In this document: positions 1-5,328 of the stretch, in pieces | Numbering within the stretch: position 1 is the first letter of the stretch | Layout of the letters: each line of letters begins with the position of its first letter | Assembly: GCA_003519205.1 (NCBI GenBank) | Contig: DOXE01000425.1 | Location: 1 to 5,328 of the forward strand | Source of the DNA: Chloroflexota bacterium | GTDB taxonomy: Bacteria > Chloroflexota > Anaerolineae > Promineifilales > Promineifilaceae | Direction: 5' to 3' | Length of the DNA: 5,328 nucleotides | Position numbers and translations under genes: made by a program | The notes under the pieces: generated by a model | Databases searched by the model: none | Told to the model about the DNA's origin: nothing | What the model saw: the letters and a program-made list of their open reading frames with translations, nothing else

Positions 1-151
1 TTTCTAAATAGTCTATCTATAAGTATCTGCTCTTGGCGGATGAAAATCCGCCGGACTGTTGTCCGGGTCGAGCTTTTTACGGACTTAAAAAATGCATCAA
101 TTAGCTTTCTTAAATTGTCGTTTATCCAATAACCAATACATTTCGATTCGC
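1..151. other. Non-coding flank downstream of the minus-strand operon
   Basis: I see no supportable gene in this stretch. One plus-strand frame stays open from the window edge to a TAA at 130-132, but it runs through a perfect double hairpin and its translation is not protein-like. The part next to the 397-residue gene (about 85-151) is AT-rich. On the minus strand a run of six T lies at 92-87, but no stable stem sits directly before it, so it is not a convincing terminator for the operon. The paired hairpins at 35-66 are the only clear structure. Confidence 0.5.
35..66. repeat. Two adjacent perfect inverted repeats (twin hairpin), possible terminator
   Basis: The first stem is GGCGGAT (35-41) pairing with ATCCGCC (46-52) around a GAAA tetraloop. 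The second is CCGGAC (51-56) pairing with GTCCGG (61-66) around TGTT. The two stems share the CC at 51-52. On the plus strand a TTTTT run follows after a short gap (about 74-78), so this could terminate a plus-strand gene entering from the left. On the minus strand no T-run follows the stems, so operon termination there would have to be of another kind. CGGAC recurs at 80-84 and could compete with 52-56 for pairing to GTCCG at 61-65. A dispersed REP-like palindrome is the alternative reading. Confidence 0.5.
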
Positions 152-1345
152 TTATTGAGCCTCATGCTCTTCCAACTCCTCCTCAACGGCTGTCTCAGGT
201 TGATCGAGCTGTTCTAGGCCGTATGGCTCTCCGGCCGGTGGTTCTTTAGCCCTACACTCGCGGATTCGATCTAAAGAGTTGGTTTGAATGTCGACCATCC
301 GATCCGCCTTTCCCGGTGTGTTGGCCGCCTCCATGTACCAACTTATGGCATCCTTAAACAACACATCGCGTTGCTCTTCCAGCTCTAGCTCCTGGTTGGC
401 GGCTAATTGGTGGACACAGAGACCAATGTTAATGGCCACACCAGCCCGTTGCAGGGGCTTACCCGCCAACGCCGAATCCAGGTAAACCTCTTCAAAGCCA
501 TCTTTAGCAGCCTTGAAATCACCTGCTAGGTATAGTTCGAGGGCTTCTTGCCTTTTTTCCCGAATTTCCTTTTGTTTATCGGGATCAATATCCTCGCCTT
601 TGGACAGGTAATCCAGGGAACGCCAGGTATTCTGTCCGACGATACCATCCTGTTTCAAGCCCATGTACTCCTGAAAAGCCAAAACATGTTGGCGGGTAAC
701 CGGACCAAAGATGCCGTCGACAGCCAGGCCAGCTGCCCCTGGAGTGATCGAACGTAATTGCCGTTGCAAGGAAACCACGGACGGTCCTCGAGAACCAAAA
801 TAAAGGGTTTGTCGATCGTGGGCCTCGATCTGCTCAACTTTGTCTACTCCTTGAGATATCTCGGCCCCGGGTGCTTCTTCACTCATCTGTTGGCTGTTAC
901 CAGATTCAACTTTGAATTCTAGTGAGTCCTGGGATCCCGCTTTCGATTGAGGGAAATTTTGTCCGGCCTGTTGTTCAGTTGTCGGTAAACCACCCTTCAT
1001 CTCGATTGGCAATTGTTCAGCGCCTTGTTTGGTGGGGAAGACCGAACCTGGCATTCCCATCCCCTGCCCCTCGCCACCCATGACAGAGGGTGAAGAAACG
1101 ACCTTAGAGTTGATTTGATCCTCCTCTGTTTTTCCGGAAAACCGCTGTATGACAAGTCGTTGGACCGCTTTATTACCAACGGTATGTTGCATTTCGGTAA
1201 TGGTCATGCCATCTTTATTGTCCAGCCTTAAGTTGGCCGTGAAGGGACCGTCAGCCATTTTCGGATCGGGCTGCTTCTCAGGCTTTTTAGGCTTTAGTTG
1301 CTTGTCTTTTTGTTCCTGATTAACCTTTCGGCGACGGCGAGCCAT
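152..1345 (-). CDS. Peptidoglycan-binding-domain protein with GN-AVQRL motif and TPR-like C-terminus; putative eCIS-associated protein
   Basis: Seen in the sequence: a strongly basic N-terminus (RRRRK, then Lys/Pro-rich to about residue 29); the segment MQHTVGNKAVQRLVIQR at residues 52-68; a low-complexity, probably disordered linker at about 72-178 with a Gly/Met-rich patch near 89-99; a PG_binding_1 domain at about 181-247 with the family signature DGIFGPVT...AFQ..MGL..DGIVG..TW; a helical TPR-like region at about 262-345 (LYLAGDFKAAKDGFEEVY); and an acidic tail. There is no signal peptide or membrane segment, so the PG-binding domain sits in a protein that is not exported by Sec. There is no HEXXH, so it is not a DUF4157 metallopeptidase, although proteins of that group carry a similar GN-AVQRL segment and are common in eCIS loci. 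The ATG start has a strong GGAGGA site and lies 15 bases after the ATPase stop, implying one operon. Role as cargo, adaptor or wall anchor of an injection system is inference. Confidence 0.82.
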   Translation of the reverse strand: MARRRRKVNQEQKDKQLKPKKPEKQPDPKMADGPFTANLRLDNKDGMTITEMQHTVGNKAVQRLVIQRFSGKTEEDQINSKVVSSPSVMGGEGQGMGMPGSVFPTKQGAEQLPIEMKGGLPTTEQQAGQNFPQSKAGSQDSLEFKVESGNSQQMSEEAPGAEISQGVDKVEQIEAHDRQTLYFGSRGPSVVSLQRQLRSITPGAAGLAVDGIFGPVTRQHVLAFQEYMGLKQDGIVGQNTWRSLDYLSKGEDIDPDKQKEIREKRQEALELYLAGDFKAAKDGFEEVYLDSALAGKPLQRAGVAINIGLCVHQLAANQELELEEQRDVLFKDAISWYMEAANTPGKADRMVDIQTNSLDRIRECRAKEPPAGEPYGLEQLDQPETAVEEELEEHEAQ

Positions 1346-1350
1346 GATCT

Positions 1351-1356
1351 TCCTCC
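1351..1356 (-). promoter_or_regulatory. Strong Shine-Dalgarno site for the PG-binding protein
   Basis: On the minus strand GGAGGA lies five bases before the ATG at 1345-1343, inside the 15-base gap after the ATPase stop codon. It fixes the start and suggests this last gene is translated efficiently and independently of the ATPase upstream. Confidence 0.8.
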
Positions 1357-1360
1357 AGCC

Positions 1361-3571
1361 TTAGTCACCTAAAATAAACAATTCATCGTCAATCAGGCGG
1401 CCGATTTTCTGGTATTCACGACGGGTGGCGTGCAAAAGGTGAACCATATTAACCGGCTCACTTTTTTCAGCCGCCAGGAATGCTGCAGCCATGATGATGT
1501 TGCGAATATTGCCGCCAGTGATTCGAAATCGTCTGGCGAGCAATCGAAAATCCACTTCCTTGGCCAACGGCGTCTCTGGAGGGAAATTGACCTGCCAGAT
1601 GATCTCCCGGTCGGCCGCTTCCGGAAATGGGAATTCGACGATGAAGTGCAACCGGCGGGTGAAAGCTTCGTCCAGGTTGCCGCGAAGATTGCTGGCCAAG
1701 ATCACGACGCCATCGTAGGTCTCCATGCGTTGGAGCAAGTAGCTTATCTCAATATTGGCGTATCGATCGTGGCTGTCCTTCACTTCCGATCGTTTACCAA
1801 AAATGGCGTCCGCCTCGTCGAAAAAAAGGATGGCATTGCTGGTTTCTGCTTCGCCAAATACTCGGTTCAGATTTTTTTCTGTTTCCCCAATGTATTTGCT
1901 GACCAGCATGGAAAGGTCGATCTTGTAAAGATCCTGGCCTAATTCGCCAGCCATGATATCGGCCGCCATCGTTTTGCCAGTTCCAGACTCTCCGGCGAAT
2001 AAGGCGCTCAACCCTTTACCAAGAGCCACCTTACGATCGAATCCCCATTGGCCATAGACCACAGGCCTTTGACGCACGGTATTTACCATTTCTCGCAATT
2101 GGGCCAGCGTATCCTTTGGTAAGACAATATCCTCCCAACGATAACGAGGGGTGATCTTGGTGGCCAGGGTATTCAGTTTCTGATTCGAATGAGCCCGGCT
2201 TGCCGAAAAAAAGTCCCTGGCCGATAGTGGTTCTCGACGCCAGAGGGCCAGATCTTGCGCGGTGGCGACGACATCCTCGATTTGACCTGGCGAAAACAGA
2301 AACTGGTTGGCCAATTGGGCCAATGGTAGCCCGTTATGATCTAATCCCAGGTTCGAATCATCCAGACAACGCTGCCAAATCTGGAGGCGATGTTCATAAT
2401 CTCCAGTTGCGAAACTAACTCGAAGAATACGCCTGGTGCGACTCTGGCCTTCCGGCTGCCAAACCCCTTCGCCACCGACGGCAATCACCCCGGGATAAGC
2501 CAATAGTAGATCTAAGATCTCAAAGGGTGGGCTGTTATCTTCCAAAACCGAATTCCATTGAGTCAAGTAGACGAGGGCATTCAATAGCCGGCCGTCGCGA
2601 AGTACTAATCGCAATCCCTCAATCAAGCCGACATCGCTATTGGCCAGAGCTTCTAGCCTGGCGACGATCAAGGGCTGGTCAAGCGTCTGAGCCAGGTGTT
2701 CGGCCGCTGCCAGTTTTCCTACACCATAGCCACCTTCAAAAGCAAACAAAGGCAATGGACCCTCGATGGGAATGCTGGTAATGGCAAGGGTTAATTTCTC
2801 GACCATGTCTTTTGGCAACCAGGCCACAGGCTCCGATGGGAATGTGAGCCTAGCACAGTCCACTAGTTGCTCGTCTAGGCCTGGTTGGCTCAAGAGGTGT
2901 TCAACCACTCGGGCTGCTGGCCGCAGGTACTGGCCTAACAAGGATGGCTCCTTGCCTGTGTTTTCGCTAAACCTTGCCAGGAGTTGGGAGCTGATCAAGC
3001 GGCTGTCATCCGTCAGCAGCCGACGTTTTTCCAGCTTGGCAACAAAAGAATCGGTTAAGAGGTTTAAGACCAGATCGACGCTGGGGCGCTTCCGGGTGAC
3101 ATCATCTTGTAGATAGGCAAAGAGACGCTCATACCTGGGATCGATCTCCGGCGCTAAGGTAATCAATAAGATGTCGACCTCGTCCGGTGAGAGCTGGAAG
3201 GTGCGGATCAGACTACTAAAAAGGTGTGGTGTGCCAGCCTGATAACCGGCGTCGATTCGCCTCTGCCACTGCTGCCGACTCTGGGCTAGGATCGCAGGCC
3301 ACCCTTCCATGCCAGCCAATTGCCCGTTTGGATTCGGCCAAAGGCTGCCTAATTCATAGCCTAATAGGCTATCAATTTGATCTTCAGAGATATAAAGGCC
3401 TCGAAACTCATCATCGGGATCGAGGCCGTGAGCACGAGCCCGGGCAACAGCCCAGCGTACTAAAAGATCGATGTAGGCTAGGCCTCCCAACAATTCCTGG
3501 TAGCTGTCGGCGAAGGGTTCGAGAGTGGCTGCTACGTCGGACGAAACCGGCGTTTCTATTGCGGTCATCAT
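1361..3571 (-). CDS. Tandem AAA/AAA+ ATPase, eCIS (Afp15/Pvc15-like) type
   Basis: The C-terminal AAA+ module (about 475-730) is complete: Walker A GESGTGKT (527-534), pore-loop KYIGETE (559-565), Walker B ILFFDEAD (581-588), sensor-1 Asn628 in ILASN, paired Arg639-Arg640 as arginine-finger candidates, and sensor-2 GGNIRN (686-691). It should hydrolyse ATP in a hexameric ring. An earlier AAA-like module (about 245-460) is degenerate: its P-loop reads GGYGVGKL (280-287) with Leu in place of Ser/Thr, and the expected Walker B strand (ALVYLTQWN, 332-340) lacks the acidic pair. The first 240 residues are helical and resemble the N-terminal region of ATPases in eCIS loci. Such ATPases are cytosolic and are needed for particle assembly or cargo loading. 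The start ATG overlaps the stop of the upstream gene (ATGA), so translation is probably coupled; a second ATG follows directly. AAA+ identity is firm; eCIS assignment is likely but rests on architecture and the neighbouring gene. Confidence 0.88.
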   Translation of the reverse strand: MMTAIETPVSSDVAATLEPFADSYQELLGGLAYIDLLVRWAVARARAHGLDPDDEFRGLYISEDQIDSLLGYELGSLWPNPNGQLAGMEGWPAILAQSRQQWQRRIDAGYQAGTPHLFSSLIRTFQLSPDEVDILLITLAPEIDPRYERLFAYLQDDVTRKRPSVDLVLNLLTDSFVAKLEKRRLLTDDSRLISSQLLARFSENTGKEPSLLGQYLRPAARVVEHLLSQPGLDEQLVDCARLTFPSEPVAWLPKDMVEKLTLAITSIPIEGPLPLFAFEGGYGVGKLAAAEHLAQTLDQPLIVARLEALANSDVGLIEGLRLVLRDGRLLNALVYLTQWNSVLEDNSPPFEILDLLLAYPGVIAVGGEGVWQPEGQSRTRRILRVSFATGDYEHRLQIWQRCLDDSNLGLDHNGLPLAQLANQFLFSPGQIEDVVATAQDLALWRREPLSARDFFSASRAHSNQKLNTLATKITPRYRWEDIVLPKDTLAQLREMVNTVRQRPVVYGQWGFDRKVALGKGLSALFAGESGTGKTMAADIMAGELGQDLYKIDLSMLVSKYIGETEKNLNRVFGEAETSNAILFFDEADAIFGKRSEVKDSHDRYANIEISYLLQRMETYDGVVILASNLRGNLDEAFTRRLHFIVEFPFPEAADREIIWQVNFPPETPLAKEVDFRLLARRFRITGGNIRNIIMAAAFLAAEKSEPVNMVHLLHATRREYQKIGRLIDDELFILGD
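3568..3571 (-). other. ATGA stop-start overlap coupling small protein and ATPase
   Basis: The ATPase start (3571-3569) and the small gene's stop (3570-3568) share the four bases ATGA on the minus strand. The ATPase has only a weak GAAG-type site before its start, which fits reinitiation by ribosomes finishing the upstream gene. Confidence 0.8.
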
Positions 3572-3903
3572 TTTTCTTCACTCTTGGGCTGGATCGGCAT
3601 GAAGACTTGATTATCCAGGTTGGCCATGTCGCCAACATAAGCAGAGACGATGTTCGTGATCTCTCCGAGCTCGCGGAAATAGTGGCGTTGCTCACTTTGG
3701 ACGTGTTCGATCCAGCCTCGCCACTCGGCCGGAGCATCGGGGTCCTCCCGGTTCTCCCGCCAGATACGCAGCACAAAAGAATGCGCTTCAGCTTCAAAAT
3801 AGGTCATGATCCCTTGATCTTGTTGGTCCATGGCTGACTCCAAATTTATGACCTGGTCACAGATGAACAATAGAATCGCATAAACCACTGGCTGATTAGG
3901 CAC
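3568..3903 (-). CDS. Small uncharacterised protein, first gene of the ATPase operon
   Basis: I cannot assign a function. The 111-residue product has a hydrophobic helix near the start (VVYAILLFICDQVI, about 6-19), too short and too interrupted to be a sure membrane anchor, and a conserved-looking core (SFVLRIWRE at about 42-50, then EWRGWIEHVQS, RHYFRELGEI and a final SAYVGDM) that reads like a compact alpha/beta domain ending in a helix. It has no signal peptide. The start is GTG; a stop (TAG) lies 48 bases upstream in frame with no other start between, so GTG at 3903 is the earliest choice. Only a weak GGA lies seven bases before it, and a better GAGGA is about 17 bases away. ATG at residue 25 is an alternative start but would cut off the hydrophobic helix. 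Its TGA overlaps the ATPase ATG by four bases, so the two proteins are probably made in step and may interact. Confidence 0.72.
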   Translation of the reverse strand: MPNQPVVYAILLFICDQVINLESAMDQQDQGIMTYFEAEAHSFVLRIWRENREDPDAPAEWRGWIEHVQSEQRHYFRELGEITNIVSAYVGDMANLDNQVFMPIQPKSEEK

Positions 3904-3956
3904 TTCGTCATCCGTAACCGTCCTCGCTTTTCTGGTGTGCTGCCAGGTCTACTTGT

Positions 3957-3982
3957 CACCTTAAGCTGCAGATGTCAAGGTG
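3957..3982. repeat. Inverted repeat in the operon leader (possible operator or hairpin)
   Basis: CACCTT (3957-3962) is an exact reverse complement of AAGGTG (3977-3982), with a 14-base spacer containing CTGCAG. An overlapping imperfect pair, CTTGTCA (3952-3958) and TGTCAAG (3973-3979), matches at six of seven positions. It lies downstream of the proposed left-facing -10 box, so it would be in the operon's 5' leader, where it could be a repressor site or a weak RNA hairpin. A perfect TTGACA on the minus strand (3978-3973) is embedded in it, but no good -10 box follows at 16-19 bases. Confidence 0.35.
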
Positions 3983-3999
3983 CAATTACTTGCATGTAA

Positions 4000-4005
4000 A
4001 TTGTA
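4000..4005 (-). promoter_or_regulatory. Candidate -10 box for the minus-strand operon
   Basis: The minus strand reads TACAAT, matching the sigma-70 -10 consensus at five of six positions. No good -35 lies at the usual distance: GACTTT is 16 bases upstream and poor, and the TTGTGA copies of the direct repeat are 11 and 22 bases away. The leader would be about 90 bases. An activator bound at the direct repeat could make up for the weak -35. Confidence 0.3.
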
Positions 4006-4012
4006 GATCCCG

Positions 4013-4033
4013 AGTCTCACAAAAGTCTCACAA
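4013..4033. repeat. Tandem direct repeat AGTCTCACAA x2, 11-base period
   Basis: AGTCTCACAA occurs exactly at 4013-4022 and again at 4024-4033, separated by one A. An 11-base period puts both copies on about the same face of the helix, as expected for a tandem regulator-binding site. It lies just upstream of the candidate left-facing -10 box and about 45 bases upstream of the right-facing one, so one regulator could act on both transcripts. Confidence 0.55.
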
Positions 4034-4078
4034 GAGGATAGACTCCCTCAACAACCCTGGAAAAAGAGATTTCGTATA

Positions 4079-4087
4079 TGGTACTAT
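4079..4087 (+). promoter_or_regulatory. Candidate extended -10 promoter of the TPR gene
   Basis: TGG followed by TACTAT (4082-4087) resembles an extended -10 element; an overlapping TATAAG at 4085-4090 matches the plain -10 consensus at five of six. A poor -35 (TGGAAA, 4058-4063) lies 18 bases before TACTAT. The leader to the ATG at 4124 would be about 30 bases. Confidence 0.4.
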
Positions 4088-4109
4088 AAGGATGTTATGT
4101 AATTGGATT

Positions 4110-4114
4110 GAGGA
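4110..4114 (+). promoter_or_regulatory. Shine-Dalgarno site of the TPR gene
   Basis: GAGGA sits nine bases before the ATG at 4124. An in-frame TGA at 4109-4111 overlaps it, which excludes any longer start. Confidence 0.7.
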
Positions 4115-4123
4115 TTAGATTCC

Positions 4124-5290
4124 ATGGAGATAAACGAAATCCCGGAAGAAGAACAGACAAAGATCGGCGAGCAGCTGGAAACCCTCGTAAGCGAGTTAGA
4201 AAAGTCTAGAAAGGATGAGAGTACCGCCGAACGAAACCGCCAAAAAGAGCTTCTTCAGGAGATACGGAAAGCGGTTAGCGCTGACCCACGCAATGTCGAA
4301 TTATTGAATCAACTAGGCATGGTAGCAGAAGCGGCCGGCGATCGAGATCGGGCTTTGTGGGCTTATAAGCGGGCTATTCGCCTGGAGCCTGAGTCGGCCG
4401 CCGCTTATCTGCAGCTTGGCTATTTATACCAGCGGGAAGGCCGGATCAAGCCAGCCATCCAGGCTATGCAAAATGTGATGAAATACTCGGCCGATCCTGG
4501 CCAACGTCAGGAGGCGATGGAGGTGTTGGCCGTTCTTTTGGAACGAGATGGTCCTTCGGGGAACGAAACCCATAAAGAGGCTCCGGGCAGCCAGGCACTG
4601 GCTAAAGCGTGGGAGGAGCTGGGCTTAACACCAGCCGAAGCTTTGTTTTTGATCGATCCTGATAATAGCAGCGGCCGGCAGATGATGCGCTATACCTTAT
4701 TAGATCTGGCCATTCGTGGTGTATTGGATATGACGACCACCTACAAAGTCGGGCGCGGTGAAAAGTTCACCCAAACTGAGTTACGGCCGCACGAGCGATT
4801 ATTCGCCAAGTATTTTTCCCGATTAGACGACTATGTGGATATCGATCGATTAACCCGAGCCGCCTTGTCGGAGCTCAATAGCCGATACGATACTTTCAAA
4901 GGCAATTATGTGCTGCAATCGCTGATCGAAAAAGGCTTTATGAAAAAGGAATCACAACGGGTGATGGGTTTGATTCCAGTCACCCAATACGTGCCAACCG
5001 ATAAGGGAATCTGGGCAAGCAATCAGGTAAAACGGCTCTTGAAACAAGCCGATAGCCAAATCAACAGGAGCTTGAAAGCCGACCCGGATCAGGCCAAGGA
5101 TTATTTAACCGAGGGTGGGCCGGCTATTCTCCTGCTAGACGAGTTTCCCGCAGATTACTTTCAGGAGTGGCAGTCTACTTTGGAGCAAATGGGATTTGGC
5201 CCAACAGTAGACCGCATTCGCGATCGCGCTCGACGTTCAGGTCAGTCGGGTTCGGTAGAAGATATATTGAAGAGCTTATTAGGTGAATAA
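4124..5290 (+). CDS. TPR protein with C-terminal winged-helix-like (DUF2207-C-like) region
   Basis: Residues 1-50 are charged and helical, probably a coiled coil. Two clear TPRs follow at about 57-90 (NVELLNQLGMVAEAAGDRDRAL...) and 91-124 (AAYLQLGYLYQREGRIKPAI...), with a partial third to about 141. After a short linker, residues 159-300 contain LTPAEALFLIDPD, TLLDLAIRGVLDM and LRPHERLFAKYF, a pattern I associate with the cytosolic end of DUF2207-type proteins and similar winged-helix folds; the GFMKK...VPTDKG segment looks like a second such wing. No signal peptide or membrane helix is present, so it is cytosolic, unlike full DUF2207 proteins. The ATG is the first possible start and has a good GAGGA site. 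It is divergent from the ATPase operon and shares its control region, which hints at, but does not prove, a related role as scaffold or regulator. Domain assignment beyond the TPRs is tentative. Confidence 0.8.
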   Translation: MEINEIPEEEQTKIGEQLETLVSELEKSRKDESTAERNRQKELLQEIRKAVSADPRNVELLNQLGMVAEAAGDRDRALWAYKRAIRLEPESAAAYLQLGYLYQREGRIKPAIQAMQNVMKYSADPGQRQEAMEVLAVLLERDGPSGNETHKEAPGSQALAKAWEELGLTPAEALFLIDPDNSSGRQMMRYTLLDLAIRGVLDMTTTYKVGRGEKFTQTELRPHERLFAKYFSRLDDYVDIDRLTRAALSELNSRYDTFKGNYVLQSLIEKGFMKKESQRVMGLIPVTQYVPTDKGIWASNQVKRLLKQADSQINRSLKADPDQAKDYLTEGGPAILLLDEFPADYFQEWQSTLEQMGFGPTVDRIRDRARRSGQSGSVEDILKSLLGE

Positions 5291-5328
5291 GCTGGCAAAA
5301 GAATAAGTTCGGCTTCCCCCAAAAAAGT
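5291..5328. other. Short 3' flank of the TPR gene
   Basis: These 38 bases after the TAA show no terminator stem and no start of a further gene. Whether another plus-strand gene follows cannot be told from the window. Confidence 0.5.

Larger units (their letters stand above)
3904..4123. promoter_or_regulatory. Divergent intergenic control region
   Basis: This 220-base gap separates the minus-strand operon from the plus-strand TPR gene and must hold the start signals for both unless transcription comes from further away. It contains an 11-base-period direct repeat (4013-4033), a 6-base inverted repeat (3957-3962 with 3977-3982), a TACAAT box facing left and an extended -10 box facing right. 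No RNA gene or further ORF is evident. Confidence 0.6.

Noticed and set aside
87..92. Run of six T on the minus strand after the 397-residue gene, as a terminator
   Set aside because: No stable stem directly precedes it on that strand; the strong hairpins lie beyond it.
1..132. Plus-strand frame open from the window edge to TAA at 130
   Set aside because: It runs through perfect hairpins, its translation looks random, and no start or homology supports it; a gene ending here cannot be excluded fully but is unlikely.
1430..1942. Long plus-strand ORF (170 codons) antisense to the ATPase
   Set aside because: It lies opposite the Walker A/Walker B part of a clear AAA+ gene and has no protein-family features; it is a shadow of the real gene.
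3226..3837. Plus-strand ORF of 203 codons across the ATPase start and the small gene
   Set aside because: It is antisense to two coupled genes with good protein signatures, and its translation has no recognisable domain.
3973..3978. Perfect TTGACA -35 box on the minus strand
   Set aside because: No acceptable -10 hexamer lies 16-19 bases downstream (CAAGTA or AAGTAG at best), so it is not called as a promoter on its own.
5219..5228. GCGATCGC palindrome, as in cyanobacterial HIP1 repeats
   Set aside because: I noticed only this one copy, inside a coding region; HIP1-rich genomes would show several in a window of this size.

Overview
The window holds a compact three-gene operon on the minus strand (3903 down to 152) and one divergent gene on the plus strand (4124-5290). 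A 220-base intergenic region between them probably carries both promoters. Base composition is moderate, with no strong GC skew by eye. Three of the four starts are ATG, and two genes have clear Shine-Dalgarno sites. The mix of protein types suggests a free-living environmental bacterium: an ATPase of the contractile-injection type, a cytosolic peptidoglycan-binding-domain protein with a GN-AVQRL motif, and TPR proteins. Chloroflexota is my best guess, but this rests on gene content only and is low confidence.

Layout, left to right. Bases 1-151 have no supportable gene but contain two adjacent perfect hairpins (35-66). Bases 152-1345 (minus) encode a 397-residue protein with a basic, disordered N-terminus, a GN-AVQRL motif, a peptidoglycan-binding (PG_binding_1) domain and a TPR-like helical region. 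Bases 1361-3571 (minus) encode a 736-residue protein with a degenerate AAA module followed by an intact AAA+ module, resembling the ATPase of extracellular contractile injection systems (eCIS; Afp15/Pvc15 type). Bases 3568-3903 (minus) encode a 111-residue uncharacterised protein whose stop overlaps the ATPase start by four bases. Bases 3904-4123 are regulatory. Bases 4124-5290 (plus) encode a 388-residue protein with TPRs and a C-terminal region that looks like repeated winged-helix-type segments. The last 38 bases hold nothing I can name.

How the genes may work together (inference). The small protein and the ATPase look translationally coupled, and the PG-binding protein follows 15 bases later with its own strong ribosome binding site, so the three are probably made together. 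In known eCIS loci the AAA+ ATPase is needed for assembly or cargo loading, and neighbouring proteins often carry an LQ-(T/V/I)-(V/I)-GN-AVQRL type segment. The 397-residue protein could therefore be an eCIS cargo, adaptor or anchor handled by the ATPase. No sheath, tube, baseplate or spike gene lies in the window, so the eCIS link depends on the two larger operon genes and needs the flanking sequence to confirm it.
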